In this document: positions 17,547-25,815 of the stretch, piece by piece | Numbering within the stretch: position 1 is the first letter of the stretch | Layout of the letters: the number at the start of each line of letters is the position of its first letter | Source: an uncultured Clostridium sp. | GTDB taxonomy: Bacteria > Bacillota > Clostridia > TANB77 > CAG-508 | Reading direction: 5' to 3' | DNA length: 64,000 nucleotides | Assembly: GCA_902496295.1 (NCBI GenBank) | Contig: CABVAF010000001.1 | Coordinates: 1 to 64,000, forward strand | The notes under the pieces: generated by a model | What the model saw: only the letters and a program-made list of their open reading frames with translations | Told to the model about the DNA's origin: nothing | The model's database searches: none | Translations under genes and position numbers: made by a program

Positions 17547-19520
17547 ATGAATTACAAGATAATAAATGGCTCTATATCATATGGAGCTGAAACAATTTTA
17601 GAAGAAATAAATTTTGAAATTAAAGAAAAAGATAAAATAGCTATTGTAGGAAGAAATGGAAGTGGAAAAAGTACGCTTTTAAATGCAATAGTAGATAATT
17701 CTATGCTTGAAGAAGGAATAGGAGAAGAAAAATTTACAATATATAAGCAAGGTTCTCCTAACATAGGTTTTTTAAAACAAATGGATTTTGAAGATGTATC
17801 AAAAACTTTAATAGAAGAAATTTTAAAAGTATATGAGCCAATTTTAGCTTTAGAAAATAAAATTACAAAACTATCAAATGAGATGCAAAATAATACAGAT
17901 AAAAAAATAATAAAAGAATACACAGACTCTTTAGAAAAACTTGAGATTATAGGGGGATATACATACAAAAAAGAATACGAAGTAGCCTTAAAGAAATTTG
18001 GTTTTTCAGAAGAAGACAAAAATAAAAAGATAAATGAATTCTCAGGAGGACAAAGAACTAAAATTGCGTTTTTAAAACTTTTACTTAGTAAACCAGATAT
18101 ATTACTTTTAGATGAGCCTACAAATCATTTAGACATAACCGCAATAGAATGGCTTGAAAATTATTTGAGAAATTATACAAAAGCAGTTGTTATTGTATCA
18201 CATGATAGAATGTTTTTAGATAGAATAGTAAATAAAGTATATGAAATAGAATATGCTACAATAACTGAATATATAGGGAATTATGCAGAATTTGAAAAAC
18301 AAAAAAGAATAAATTATGAAAAGCAGTTAAAAGACTATGAATATCAACAAGCAGAAATAAAAAGACTACAAGCTATTGCAGATAGATTTAGATATAAGCC
18401 TACTAAAGCCAAAATGGCATTATCAAAACTAAAAAAGATAGAGCAAATGCAAATAATAGAAGAACCTAACAAATATGATTTAAAAACATTTCACATGAAT
18501 TTCAACATAAAAACAGAAAGTGGAAAGAGCATACTTACAGTCAAAAATTTAGAAATAGGATATGGTAAACCTATACAAAATGTATCATTTAATTTATATA
18601 AGGGACAAAAACTTGCCATAATAGGAGAAAACGGAATAGGAAAATCAACTCTTTTAAAAACATTAAATGGAAATATACCTAAAATATCTGGCGAATTTGA
18701 GTATGGCTATCATGTAGATAGACAGTATTTTGACCAACAAATGGAGTTTGAAAATACAGAAAATACTGTTTTTGATGAATTTTATAATACATTTCCAGAT
18801 TTAACTATTACACAAATTAGAACAATATTGGGAACATTTTTATTTTCAGGAGAAGACGTTTTTAAAAAGATAAAAGTCTTATCAGGTGGAGAACGTGCAA
18901 GACTTCAATTATGCAAAATATTTAGAAAAGGACCAAACTTGCTTCTTCTTGACGAACCAACTAATCATATGGATATTATAGGCAAAGAAAGTTTAGAAAA
19001 CATATTAAAAGAATATAAAGGAACTTTAATTTTTGTTTCCCATGATAGATATTTTGTAAATAAGATAGCAGATTCATTATTAATATTTAAGAAAAATAAT
19101 GTAACATTTTTTGATGGAACATATGAAGAATACGAGGAGAAATATGGAAGATATGAAAAAGAAGCTGAAGTAGAAAGTACAGAAAAAAAGAATGAAAACA
19201 TGTATGGAAACAAGAATGAAAATAATAACAAAAACGACAAATTAGATAAAACTTTAGATTTATCTACAAACACTAAAAATAATAATCAATATTTTATAAA
19301 TAAAGAAATAAAAAAAGCCAAAGCCAAAATGGAAAAGTTAGAACAACAAATAAATGAATTAGAAAACAAAGTAGTATATTTAAAAAAAGAGATGGAAAAA
19401 GAAGAATATAGTACAGATTACGTAAAACTAAAAGAACTGCAAGAGAATATAGATAATATAAATAAAGAGATAGAAGAAAAAATACTTCTTTGGGATGAAA
19501 TTAATGAAAAATTTACTTGA
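17547..19520 (+). CDS. ABC-F family ATPase
   Basis: A soluble protein of 657 residues with two ABC ATPase domains and no membrane segments, the ABC-F layout of ribosome-associated translation factors and antibiotic-resistance proteins. Domain 1 has GRNGSGKSTLLNA (near residue 36), FSGGQRTK and LLLDEPTNHLD. Domain 2 has GENGIGKSTLLKT (near residue 363), LSGGERARLQL and LLLDEPTNHMD. The linker between them (about residues 245-290) is a charged two-helix segment that would reach toward the peptidyl-transferase centre. The last 100 residues form a Lys/Glu/Asn-rich coiled coil. Whether it is a housekeeping YdiF/Uup-like factor or a resistance factor cannot be decided from sequence. GAGGAG precedes the ATG. 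Confidence 0.93.
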   Translation: MNYKIINGSISYGAETILEEINFEIKEKDKIAIVGRNGSGKSTLLNAIVDNSMLEEGIGEEKFTIYKQGSPNIGFLKQMDFEDVSKTLIEEILKVYEPILALENKITKLSNEMQNNTDKKIIKEYTDSLEKLEIIGGYTYKKEYEVALKKFGFSEEDKNKKINEFSGGQRTKIAFLKLLLSKPDILLLDEPTNHLDITAIEWLENYLRNYTKAVVIVSHDRMFLDRIVNKVYEIEYATITEYIGNYAEFEKQKRINYEKQLKDYEYQQAEIKRLQAIADRFRYKPTKAKMALSKLKKIEQMQIIEEPNKYDLKTFHMNFNIKTESGKSILTVKNLEIGYGKPIQNVSFNLYKGQKLAIIGENGIGKSTLLKTLNGNIPKISGEFEYGYHVDRQYFDQQMEFENTENTVFDEFYNTFPDLTITQIRTILGTFLFSGEDVFKKIKVLSGGERARLQLCKIFRKGPNLLLLDEPTNHMDIIGKESLENILKEYKGTLIFVSHDRYFVNKIADSLLIFKKNNVTFFDGTYEEYEEKYGRYEKEAEVESTEKKNENMYGNKNENNNKNDKLDKTLDLSTNTKNNNQYFINKEIKKAKAKMEKLEQQINELENKVVYLKKEMEKEEYSTDYVKLKELQENIDNINKEIEEKILLWDEINEKFT

Positions 19521-19567
19521 CTATGTAAGTAGAATGTGCTACAATAACAAATGTCAAGTAAATAGAT

Positions 19568-19651
19568 GCGGATGTGGCGAAACTGGCAGACGCGCTGGTC
19601 TTAGGAACCAGTGCCAACGGCGTGGAGGTTCGAGTCCTCTCATCCGCACCA
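19568..19651 (+). tRNA. tRNA-Leu (anticodon UAG)
   Basis: The acceptor stem GCGGATG pairs with CATCCGC, with A and an encoded CCA at the end (19648-19651). The anticodon stem CTGGT/ACCAG encloses CTTAGGA, giving anticodon TAG, which reads CUA leucine codons. The variable arm (about GTGCCAACGGCGT) is long, as in class II tRNA-Leu. The T arm GAGGTTCGAGTCCTC is normal. Confidence 0.97.
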
Positions 19652-19659
19652 AGTGTAGT

Positions 19660-19702
19660 AATATCAAGGATTTGTAGTGTTTACCTTGGTATTATTTTTT
19701 TG
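19660..19702 (+). terminator. Terminator after tRNA-Leu
   Basis: AATATCAAGG (19660-19669) pairs with CCTTGGTATT (19684-19693) with one G-U pair, followed by a run of T residues. Confidence 0.8.
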
Positions 19703-19795
19703 GCTTCTGTAAAAATTCTAGTGAAAGTTCTAAGTTATTTTAGCATAGATATAAGAATTTCTCAATATATTTATATTTCCTTTTTTATCCTAAAT

Positions 19796-19824
19796 TTGAA
19801 AAATGTATTAATTTGTAATATAAT
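19796..19824 (+). promoter_or_regulatory. Promoter of the lipase-like gene
   Basis: TTGAAA (19796-19801), 17 bases and TATAAT (19819-19824). A small dyad TTGCAAATGCAA (19860-19871) sits directly before the ribosome binding site GGGAGGG. Confidence 0.75.
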
Positions 19825-19884
19825 AGAAACAATCCATTTTGAAAATTAAAAAACAACCATTGCAAATGCAAGGGAGGGACTTAG

Positions 19885-20670
19885 ATGAAGAGATTTGTTT
19901 TAAACGATGAAATCATGGGGGGAATTGTATATAAAACTGAAAACGTTGTTATACAAAGAATCCAAGAAGGAAAAAAGCGGAAAAGATGCTATATTATTGG
20001 CAATGGACATTCATTAAATGTAGATGACAACAATGTGGTTACTAAGCATGATCCAGGTATGCACAAGTTTCAACCTAAAACAAGTAAAGACAATGCTGTT
20101 TATGCATTTTACTTTACTTTTGAATGTTTAGGATTAGAAGAATCTAGCAAAGACATCGCCGAATTTGTTAATAGCTTATCAGAAGAGTATGAGCAGATTT
20201 TTCTAGTCGGTCATTCAAAATGTGGATTATGCTTATATAATGCCAGTCATTACTGCGAAAAAGGTATTATATTAGTAACAATTTCAACACCATTTAGTGG
20301 TACTATTATTGCAGATAAGGAAACCGTTGAAAAAAAGTTAAAAATCCGAATACTCAAAAAAATTTACAATATGATTTTTAGTGATCATAATGTAGATAGG
20401 GACATAATACCAAATTCACAGTTTATTCAAAATATGCGGGAGGCTATTTATAAAGAGCATATAAATATAACATCTTCATTGAAAAATGTATGCAGTTGTA
20501 AAGACATTATGGATTTGTTATTATTTATTTTGGACAAAATTCTGAAAATTAATGGTGATGGTATAGTTCCGCTTAATTCTCAGAAAACAAACAGCACACG
20601 GACAGTAAATATGATTTGTTCACATGTCAATTCTTTAAGAAAGGGGCTCGAAGTCGTAGAAAAATTATAA
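19885..20670 (+). CDS. Lipase-like alpha/beta hydrolase fold protein
   Basis: This 261-residue cytosolic protein has the layout of a serine hydrolase. The nucleophile elbow is VGHSKCG near residue 113. An Asp in NGDGIVPLNSQ near residue 226 and a His in CSHVNS near residue 247 complete a plausible triad in the order found in lipases. An oxyanion-type IIGNGHS segment lies near residue 39. There is no signal peptide. The substrate is unknown. It is a single-gene unit just downstream of tRNA-Leu, with its own promoter and a very strong terminator. Codon use (CGG, CTC, GCC present) is a little different from the AT-rich neighbours. Confidence 0.65.
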   Translation: MKRFVLNDEIMGGIVYKTENVVIQRIQEGKKRKRCYIIGNGHSLNVDDNNVVTKHDPGMHKFQPKTSKDNAVYAFYFTFECLGLEESSKDIAEFVNSLSEEYEQIFLVGHSKCGLCLYNASHYCEKGIILVTISTPFSGTIIADKETVEKKLKIRILKKIYNMIFSDHNVDRDIIPNSQFIQNMREAIYKEHINITSSLKNVCSCKDIMDLLLFILDKILKINGDGIVPLNSQKTNSTRTVNMICSHVNSLRKGLEVVEKL

Positions 20671-20689
20671 AGCAAATTTAGAACATCTA

Positions 20690-20735
20690 AAACAAACAAG
20701 CTATTTTATGTTGAAAATAGCTTGTTTGTTTTATG
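20690..20735 (+). terminator. Strong bidirectional-type terminator
   Basis: An uninterrupted 18-bp stem, 20690-20707 with 20714-20731, with a six-base loop, flanked by A and T runs. Confidence 0.92.
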
Positions 20736-20823
20736 CTTATTTAAAATAATTATATTACATGCATATTTTTAAATTAATCTTTAAATTTTAATGAAGTATA
20801 GCCTTATGTAATACAACTATAAA

Positions 20824-20875
20824 TTGCTATTTTATGTAAAATATGCTATACTATAAACATGTAAGTAATACTTAC
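20824..20875 (+). promoter_or_regulatory. Promoter and 5' hairpin
   Basis: TTGCTA (20824-20829), 17 bases and TATACT (20847-20852). The hairpin GTAAGT (20861-20866) with ACTTAC (20870-20875) falls at the expected 5' end of the transcript for the 20896 gene. Confidence 0.75.
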
Positions 20876-20895
20876 TAAAAATTTTGGAGGGCGAT

Positions 20896-21924
20896 ATGAT
20901 GAAAAAAAGTCAGTTTGATCCAAATGAATATGCTAAGTTAAAGCATAGGCTTGCAGCACTTAAATCACGTGTTGAACTCGATTCTGGGGCAGAGCAAGAA
21001 AATGCTAAACGGCTTCTAGCTAAAATTGAAAAAAAACTCAAATCCTATGAGGAAACTCATGAGATTCCTGAGCAACAGACAGAAGATTATAGTACAACTA
21101 CTAGCTTCGATTTTGGAGATTTCCTCTGGGGAGAGAAGGTACATAACCACCGTAGACGAGCGTATCATATGTATTTTGAGGACGACAAGACCTATTATGA
21201 GGATACTCGTTCCGAAGAAGAAATGATTAATGACCTTGGCATTCTATATGCAATTTTTGGAAGTACCTATCAAGCAACATTGAACTATCACGTATACAAG
21301 ATTAAATTCAAAAAACAAACAACCAGAAGAGGAGCTTTCTACTGTGTTTATTCTGATATTTATGAAGATAATATTAGAATATGCGAGGACATTATCATTG
21401 GTTTTTGGCCTTTAAATTTTGGAGATGACAGATGTGGAGACATGAGTTTTTCTACTATGAACACGGATTCAACTAAAAAGTATGATAACGGATGTTGTAT
21501 CTTATACAAAATACTAATTGATGGACTAAAAGACATCTGGAATTTCTACTTTGACAATCAAAATGCGGTGCCAATGATTACTGGAACTGTATTAGGTTAT
21601 CTTGAAAGTGGTAATCAAAATTCTTCCAATGATGAACTCAAAGTACAGCTTAATAGAGAACAAAGAAAAGAAATTATCGATAAAACAGAAAGTGAAATTG
21701 ATGCTGGCAAAATGAAACATCTAGAGCGTATGGCATCCAGATTTGCAATTAATGCCTATAATCGCTACAATACATTGAGTGAGTTTTTGGAGGAATCAGG
21801 TGTCGTTTATAAGGTTGAAATGTCTGGAGTCTATATTTTGATCAATAAGAAAAGAGGCTTTGAAAAACTCGTTGGATATGAATATTGCGAGCTAACACGT
21901 AGTTATTGTCTATACTTGATTTAA
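20896..21924 (+). CDS. Uncharacterised protein, possible DUF2786-like N-terminus
   Basis: A protein of about 342 residues that is not recognised overall. Residues 10-50 form a charged helix with GAEQENAKRLLAKIEKKL, loosely resembling the DUF2786 helical domain of phage and plasmid proteins. The middle is rich in Asp, Tyr, Phe and Cys and is predicted mixed alpha/beta (IIGFWPLNFGDDRCG, NGCCILYKILIDG). No membrane segment or signal is seen. The start is placed at ATG 20896 (a second ATG at 20899 is as good) because GGAGG lies at 20886-20890; the TTG at 20884 overlaps that site. It is a single-gene unit with promoter, hairpin leader and terminator, in the accessory stretch after tRNA-Leu. Confidence 0.6.
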   Translation: MMKKSQFDPNEYAKLKHRLAALKSRVELDSGAEQENAKRLLAKIEKKLKSYEETHEIPEQQTEDYSTTTSFDFGDFLWGEKVHNHRRRAYHMYFEDDKTYYEDTRSEEEMINDLGILYAIFGSTYQATLNYHVYKIKFKKQTTRRGAFYCVYSDIYEDNIRICEDIIIGFWPLNFGDDRCGDMSFSTMNTDSTKKYDNGCCILYKILIDGLKDIWNFYFDNQNAVPMITGTVLGYLESGNQNSSNDELKVQLNREQRKEIIDKTESEIDAGKMKHLERMASRFAINAYNRYNTLSEFLEESGVVYKVEMSGVYILINKKRGFEKLVGYEYCELTRSYCLYLI

Positions 21925-21956
21925 AATCGCCAACAAAGAAAAACATTTTTTTCACA

Positions 21957-21992
21957 ACAATTGGATGTGTATAATTGCACATCCAATTGTTT
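21957..21992 (+). terminator. Terminator-like hairpin
   Basis: ACAATTGGATGTG (21957-21969) pairs with CACATCCAATTGT (21978-21990) around a short loop. The T tract after it is weak. The remaining gap to 22201 holds a promoter and leader. Confidence 0.7.
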
Positions 21993-22082
21993 GTTACTAT
22001 AAATATTTGCAATGAAACATCAATAAAGAAAAGCTGTTAAAAGAATACATGCTTGATGTAAATAAATTGTAAATTATATAAG

Positions 22083-22110
22083 TTGAAATTTGTAAAAAAT
22101 ATGATATACT
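22083..22110 (+). promoter_or_regulatory. Promoter of the 22202 membrane protein gene
   Basis: TTGAAA (22083-22088), 16 bases and TATACT (22105-22110). The leader of about 80 bases contains an imperfect CTAATA/TATTAG stem-loop (about 22140-22170) before GAGGGGAT. Confidence 0.6.
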
Positions 22111-22201
22111 GTACTAAATTAATTAATTTTCATATCTAGTGCTAATAAATATATGCTTGTTTATATTAGTATTATAATGAAAAATATATAGAGGGGATAT
22201 T

Positions 22202-22906
22202 ATGTTTAGAAATAGAGGAAGTCTTTCAAGACCAAAAATAAGTAGTAAAGGATATAGCGCGCCACATTATAGTAATTACTTAGGTAGACGCTATCCTATA
22301 ATTGTATATGATAGAACATTTTTTGCAATGGAAGTTATAACAGGACTTATGTTTGCTATAATAGCATTTGTGGCATTTTTTTATTCATATAAAGTGAATT
22401 TTATTGACCGAATAGCAGATATAAAAAACATGTTTTTAACATTCCAATTAATTTGTGTGTTAGTTTCTATTGGACTGTTAATTTTATTTAGTTGCATTTC
22501 AAAAAGTAGAGATAGCTTAATAAGAAATATAATATTTGTTACAATAATATCAATTTTAGCATTAATGATACAAGGCGGAATAAAGATATTCTTAGATAAT
22601 AAATACAATGAGCAAGAATTTGCTAATATGTATGAACAATACGAAGCAAATAGTGAAGATGAAAATAAAAGGGTAGTGGGAGTGTTTACAGGTATAAAAA
22701 CAGTTAAAGAAGCATATATACAAGAAAATGTAACTGCATACTTAAACTTTAAAGTAAAAACAGTTACATACATTGTTATATATATTTTAGAAATTTTAAT
22801 TATGTGTTACTTAATATATAGACTAAAAAAACATGACAATGCAAAAGATAAGCTCGAAAAAGATGACGAAGTTTTATATGATGAAGAAGAAAATGTAAAA
22901 TTATAA
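22202..22906 (+). CDS. Four-helix membrane protein, unknown
   Basis: This 234-residue protein has about four hydrophobic helices (near residues 40-62, 78-100, 108-128 and 182-205), a basic Ser/Arg-rich N-terminal tail and an acidic C-terminal tail. No conserved family motif is recognised. GAGGGG precedes the ATG. Its last six bases overlap the end of the convergent gene on the other strand, so the two share a transcription end region with no room for separate terminators. Confidence 0.7.
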   Translation: MFRNRGSLSRPKISSKGYSAPHYSNYLGRRYPIIVYDRTFFAMEVITGLMFAIIAFVAFFYSYKVNFIDRIADIKNMFLTFQLICVLVSIGLLILFSCISKSRDSLIRNIIFVTIISILALMIQGGIKIFLDNKYNEQEFANMYEQYEANSEDENKRVVGVFTGIKTVKEAYIQENVTAYLNFKVKTVTYIVIYILEILIMCYLIYRLKKHDNAKDKLEKDDEVLYDEEENVKL

Positions 22907-23398
22907 TGAGTCATAAAATTTATCTGTATATGTTTTTTCTACAGAGCCTTCAGCATGCTTTAAGCTAATGAAGGCTTTAAAAAGTAGTACAATATTAACA
23001 ACTAGAGTGATGTCAAAAAGATATGGTTCAATCATATAAAAAAATTGGTCAATGCTTGTATAATAGTGAAAAACTTCTCCAAAAACCTCACCTAAATTTA
23101 GGATTAGATTTAATAAGTCAAATCCAATTAAAAATATAACTGGTAGCATTGAGGATATAACACAAATTTTAGCTATCGAGGTATCGCCATTCTTTATTCT
23201 ATTTTTTGTAATAAGAATAAGAATAAATGCTATTAGTTCAAATATCAAGCCAAAGTCAAAATTATTAGATAATAGCGCAATAAAATATGTTATAAAACTA
23301 AATGCAAAAACAAACATAGAAAAGTTTAATAAATTATTAGCGCTGTCCAAATACGTTTCTTTTACATGCTCAGCATTACTTTTAATAAAATCATCCAT
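22901..23398 (-). CDS. Small integral membrane protein, unknown
   Basis: A 165-residue protein with about four hydrophobic segments (near residues 28-45, 50-67, 80-103 and 128-148) separated by short polar loops. It has no recognised motif. It is one of only three clear minus-strand genes in the window and is convergent with the 22202 gene, overlapping by six bases. A GGGG-containing site lies about ten bases before its ATG. Both members of the pair are small multi-pass proteins, so a shared role is possible but unsupported. Confidence 0.65.
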   Translation of the reverse strand: MDDFIKSNAEHVKETYLDSANNLLNFSMFVFAFSFITYFIALLSNNFDFGLIFELIAFILILITKNRIKNGDTSIAKICVISSMLPVIFLIGFDLLNLILNLGEVFGEVFHYYTSIDQFFYMIEPYLFDITLVVNIVLLFKAFISLKHAEGSVEKTYTDKFYDSL

Positions 23399-23563
23399 TT
23401 CTAAATTTACCCCTTCAATTTCTAAACTTTAATAAAAATAGTTAATGTTAAAAATTCATTTATTACATATTTAATATGTATATGTTCTATAAAAGTATTA
23501 TAAATATAAGTTATTAAATATGTCAAGTTTTCTTCTTATTTACTAATGTCTTTTATAGCAAAC

Positions 23564-23642
23564 TTGAAAATAATAGAAAAAAGTGATATAATAATATGTA
23601 TACCCAATTATTTTATTTCAATGTCCGATGGAGGACGGGAGG
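23564..23642 (+). promoter_or_regulatory. Promoter and leader hairpin of the 61-residue membrane peptide gene
   Basis: TTGAAA (23564-23569), 17 bases and TATAAT (23587-23592). GTCC (23623-23626) can pair with GGAC (23633-23636) directly before the ribosome binding site GGGAGG (23637-23642). Confidence 0.75.
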
Positions 23643-23650
23643 ATTTAGGT

Positions 23651-23836
23651 ATGCTTAGACGGGTTGTTTATTGCTTAATTGTTTCTCTGTTGCTGTGTGC
23701 GAGTATGTTTGTAACAACACTTAGTGCACCCGGAGGAAATATGGGGCTTGCGACATTCACATCTGTAGTATTTGCATTAGGAACTTTCGTTGGCGGAAAC
23801 ATTATCCTTTGGCTGTGGGAGAAACTTGAAGGCTAA
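23651..23836 (+). CDS. 61-residue membrane protein, unknown
   Basis: The start is ATG 23651, because the promoter and GGGAGG lie directly upstream; the longer frame from 23546 would begin before the promoter. The peptide has two hydrophobic segments, the first resembling a signal anchor (VVYCLIVSLLLCASMFVTTLSA) and the second ending ILWLWEKLEG. It is GC-richer than the flanks, with codons such as GCG, CTG and GGC. It stands alone between a consensus promoter and a strong terminator, like the small genes at 16.7-17.5 kb. No family is recognised; a membrane-active peptide or regulatory subunit is possible. Confidence 0.65.
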   Translation: MLRRVVYCLIVSLLLCASMFVTTLSAPGGNMGLATFTSVVFALGTFVGGNIILWLWEKLEG

Positions 23837-23845
23837 CAACTTAAG

Positions 23846-23886
23846 AGACAAGCGACACTCGGTAATTCGAGTGTCGCTGTCTGGTT
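23846..23886 (+). terminator. Strong GC-rich terminator
   Basis: AGCGACACTCG (23851-23861) pairs with CGAGTGTCGCT (23868-23878), extended by GACA/TGTC-type pairing, with a modest T tract after it. Confidence 0.85.
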
Positions 23887-24002
23887 TATATAATAAATCA
23901 AATTTACTATGTTTGTAGTACAAGTTTTCTTATGATAATATTGAGAAAAAATTAAAGATATGTTAAGATAAAAACATAACGAAAAAATAATTGGAGGAAA
24001 AA

Positions 24003-24941
24003 ATGGACTTTAAAACAGAACTAAAAATGTACCAAGATATTGTAAATAAAGAATTAGAAAAATATATAAGAAAAAATGATTGTGTAGAAAAAGTACTAAA
24101 TAGTGCTATGGAATATAGCTTAATGGCAGGGGGAAAGAGATTAAGACCAATTTTAGTCATAGCAACATATAAATTATTTAAAGAAAATATTGAAGAGTGT
24201 TTACCATATGCTGTAGCAATAGAAATGGTGCATAACTTTTCTTTAATACATGACGATTTACCGGGAATAGATGATGACGACTTTAGACATGGAAAGCCCA
24301 CAAATCATAAGCAATTTAATGAGGCAACTGCTATACTTGCAGGAGATGGCTTATTAAATAATGCTTATATGGTAATCGCAAATGACTTAAGAAATACCAA
24401 AAATTTAGAAACTTTAAAAAATGAAAATGCAGCAATGCCAAATGAAATTTTAGAAAATAATCTAAATAAAAAAATAAGAATTTTTAATGAATTTTCAAAT
24501 GCAGTAGATAGAATGATTGCGGGGGAATATATAGATACAGAATACGAAGGTAAACAAATTTTAGAAGAAAATTTAGAATATATGGATGAAAATAAAACAG
24601 GTGCTCTTTTAATGTTATCAGTAAAGATGGGGGCAATTCTTGCAGAATGTACAGAAGAAGACATAAAAAGCTTAACTTCATATGCTAAAAAGATTGGATT
24701 AGCATTTCAAATAAAAGACGACATTTTATCTGAAGAAGGAGATGAAAGCGTATTAGGAAAACCCGTTGGAAATGATAAGAAACTAAATAAATGTACATAT
24801 GTATCAAAATATGGACTAAATGGAGCAAAAAATAGATTAAATGAATTAATAGAAGGGGCAATTGAAGACATAAAAATCTATGGTGAAAAAGCAGAATTTT
24901 TAAGAAACCTAGCCATTTATATAAAAGAAAGAGAAAAATAA
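24003..24941 (+). CDS. ispA: Polyprenyl (farnesyl/geranyl) diphosphate synthase
   Basis: Condenses isopentenyl diphosphate with allylic diphosphates to give the C15/C20 precursor of undecaprenyl and quinone side chains. The protein has 312 residues, with GGKRLRP near residue 45, the first Asp-rich motif in LIHDDLPGIDDDDFRHG near residue 83 and the second in FQIKDDILSEEGD near residue 237. The start is ATG 24003, with TTGGAGGAAA as ribosome binding site; the TTG at 23991 is part of that site. A family insertion near residues 145-165 (ENAAMPNEILENNLNKK) is somewhat long. There is no partner xseB or dxs gene next to it, unlike many Bacillota. Confidence 0.92.
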   Translation: MDFKTELKMYQDIVNKELEKYIRKNDCVEKVLNSAMEYSLMAGGKRLRPILVIATYKLFKENIEECLPYAVAIEMVHNFSLIHDDLPGIDDDDFRHGKPTNHKQFNEATAILAGDGLLNNAYMVIANDLRNTKNLETLKNENAAMPNEILENNLNKKIRIFNEFSNAVDRMIAGEYIDTEYEGKQILEENLEYMDENKTGALLMLSVKMGAILAECTEEDIKSLTSYAKKIGLAFQIKDDILSEEGDESVLGKPVGNDKKLNKCTYVSKYGLNGAKNRLNELIEGAIEDIKIYGEKAEFLRNLAIYIKEREK

Positions 24942-25017
24942 TACATTTAAATACCTAGATAAAACAAAATCAAAGGCAAAATAAATAAGGGAAAAACTAA
25001 AAATAAAGTTAATATAT

Positions 25018-25074
25018 AAAAATGCAATTCAAATACAAAATTTTTTTTATTTAATATTTGAATTGCATTTTTTT
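25018..25074 (+). terminator. Bidirectional terminator between ispA and the minus-strand gene
   Basis: AAAAATGCAATTCAAATA (25018-25035) pairs with TATTTGAATTGCATTTTT (25055-25072) and has a T run on one side and an A run on the other, so it can serve either strand. Confidence 0.85.
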
Positions 25075-25161
25075 ACTTAAAAAATAAAATAGTCTTAATC
25101 TTTAATTTTAATTAAAATTGTAAGTTGTAATTTCTAATCTTATAAGATTAAAAATATAAAA

Positions 25162-25590
25162 TTATAAATATTTTTTCAATTTTTCTACAGTATTTTCCTG
25201 GAATGTAATAAAATCTTTTAAAATATTTTTTACAGGTTCTGTAGCATCTGGATTATTATTCCAAAGTTTTACACCTTCTATAATTCCCATATTAGTACCT
25301 TGAAGCATCATTTCAGAGATTTTAGAGTTACTTTTATCTGTTAAAGTATTCATTTCAATACTCATCCAACCCATAGCCTTTTGCATAGGATTTAGTTGGT
25401 CGGGAACGTCTGAATAGTTACTCATTTCATCATTTACTCTGTGTAAAAGGTTACCATACTCGTTGTATTGATATAATAAATCATCTTTAAAACTTTTATC
25501 TCCAATTTTCTGAGTAATATTAGAAATTGAATCCATTCCCATCTGTAAGCCTTTACTAATTTCATTTAAAATATATTTAGAGTTATCCAT
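25162..25590 (-). CDS. Helical bundle protein, ferritin-like in outline, unknown
   Basis: A 142-residue protein predicted to be almost entirely helical, with amphipathic segments and many Met, Asn and Asp residues (KGLQMGMDSISNITQKIG, MSIEMNTLTDKSNSKISEMM). It recalls small ferritin-like or coat-associated helical proteins, but no metal-binding Glu/His pattern is evident. The start is set at the ATG at 25590 (reverse strand), with AAAGGA 12 bases upstream; the TTG at 25602 directly abuts that site. The flanking divergent gap to 25815 is extremely AT-rich and I see no confident promoter in it. Confidence 0.65.
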   Translation of the reverse strand: MDNSKYILNEISKGLQMGMDSISNITQKIGDKSFKDDLLYQYNEYGNLLHRVNDEMSNYSDVPDQLNPMQKAMGWMSIEMNTLTDKSNSKISEMMLQGTNMGIIEGVKLWNNNPDATEPVKNILKDFITFQENTVEKLKKYL

Positions 25591-25815
25591 AAAAATTTTC
25601 AATCCTTTCTTAATATATTTAAAGAAAGTCCTTAAAATAAAAAAATTTTCTTTTAAATAAAGAATTTCTTTAATAATAATATTTTCAAAAATAAATAAAT
25701 TATTATTTTTTTATTTGGAAATTTTGTTATTAATTTTTTCACCAATAATTTCTAAATTAATTATAAAAAAAATTAGCATAATAAATATTGTAAAAACAAA
25801 AAAAGGAGGATTTTT

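Noticed and set aside
19495..19849. Two overlapping open frames across tRNA-Leu
   Set aside because: They read through the tRNA gene and its terminator in different frames; the tRNA structure explains the sequence.
23546..23650. N-terminal extension of the 61-residue membrane peptide
   Set aside because: The extension begins before the promoter (23564-23592), and GGGAGG is placed for the ATG at 23651.
19568..24000. Prophage or integrative element at tRNA-Leu
   Set aside because: No integrase, phage structural gene or repeat of the tRNA 3' end was seen.
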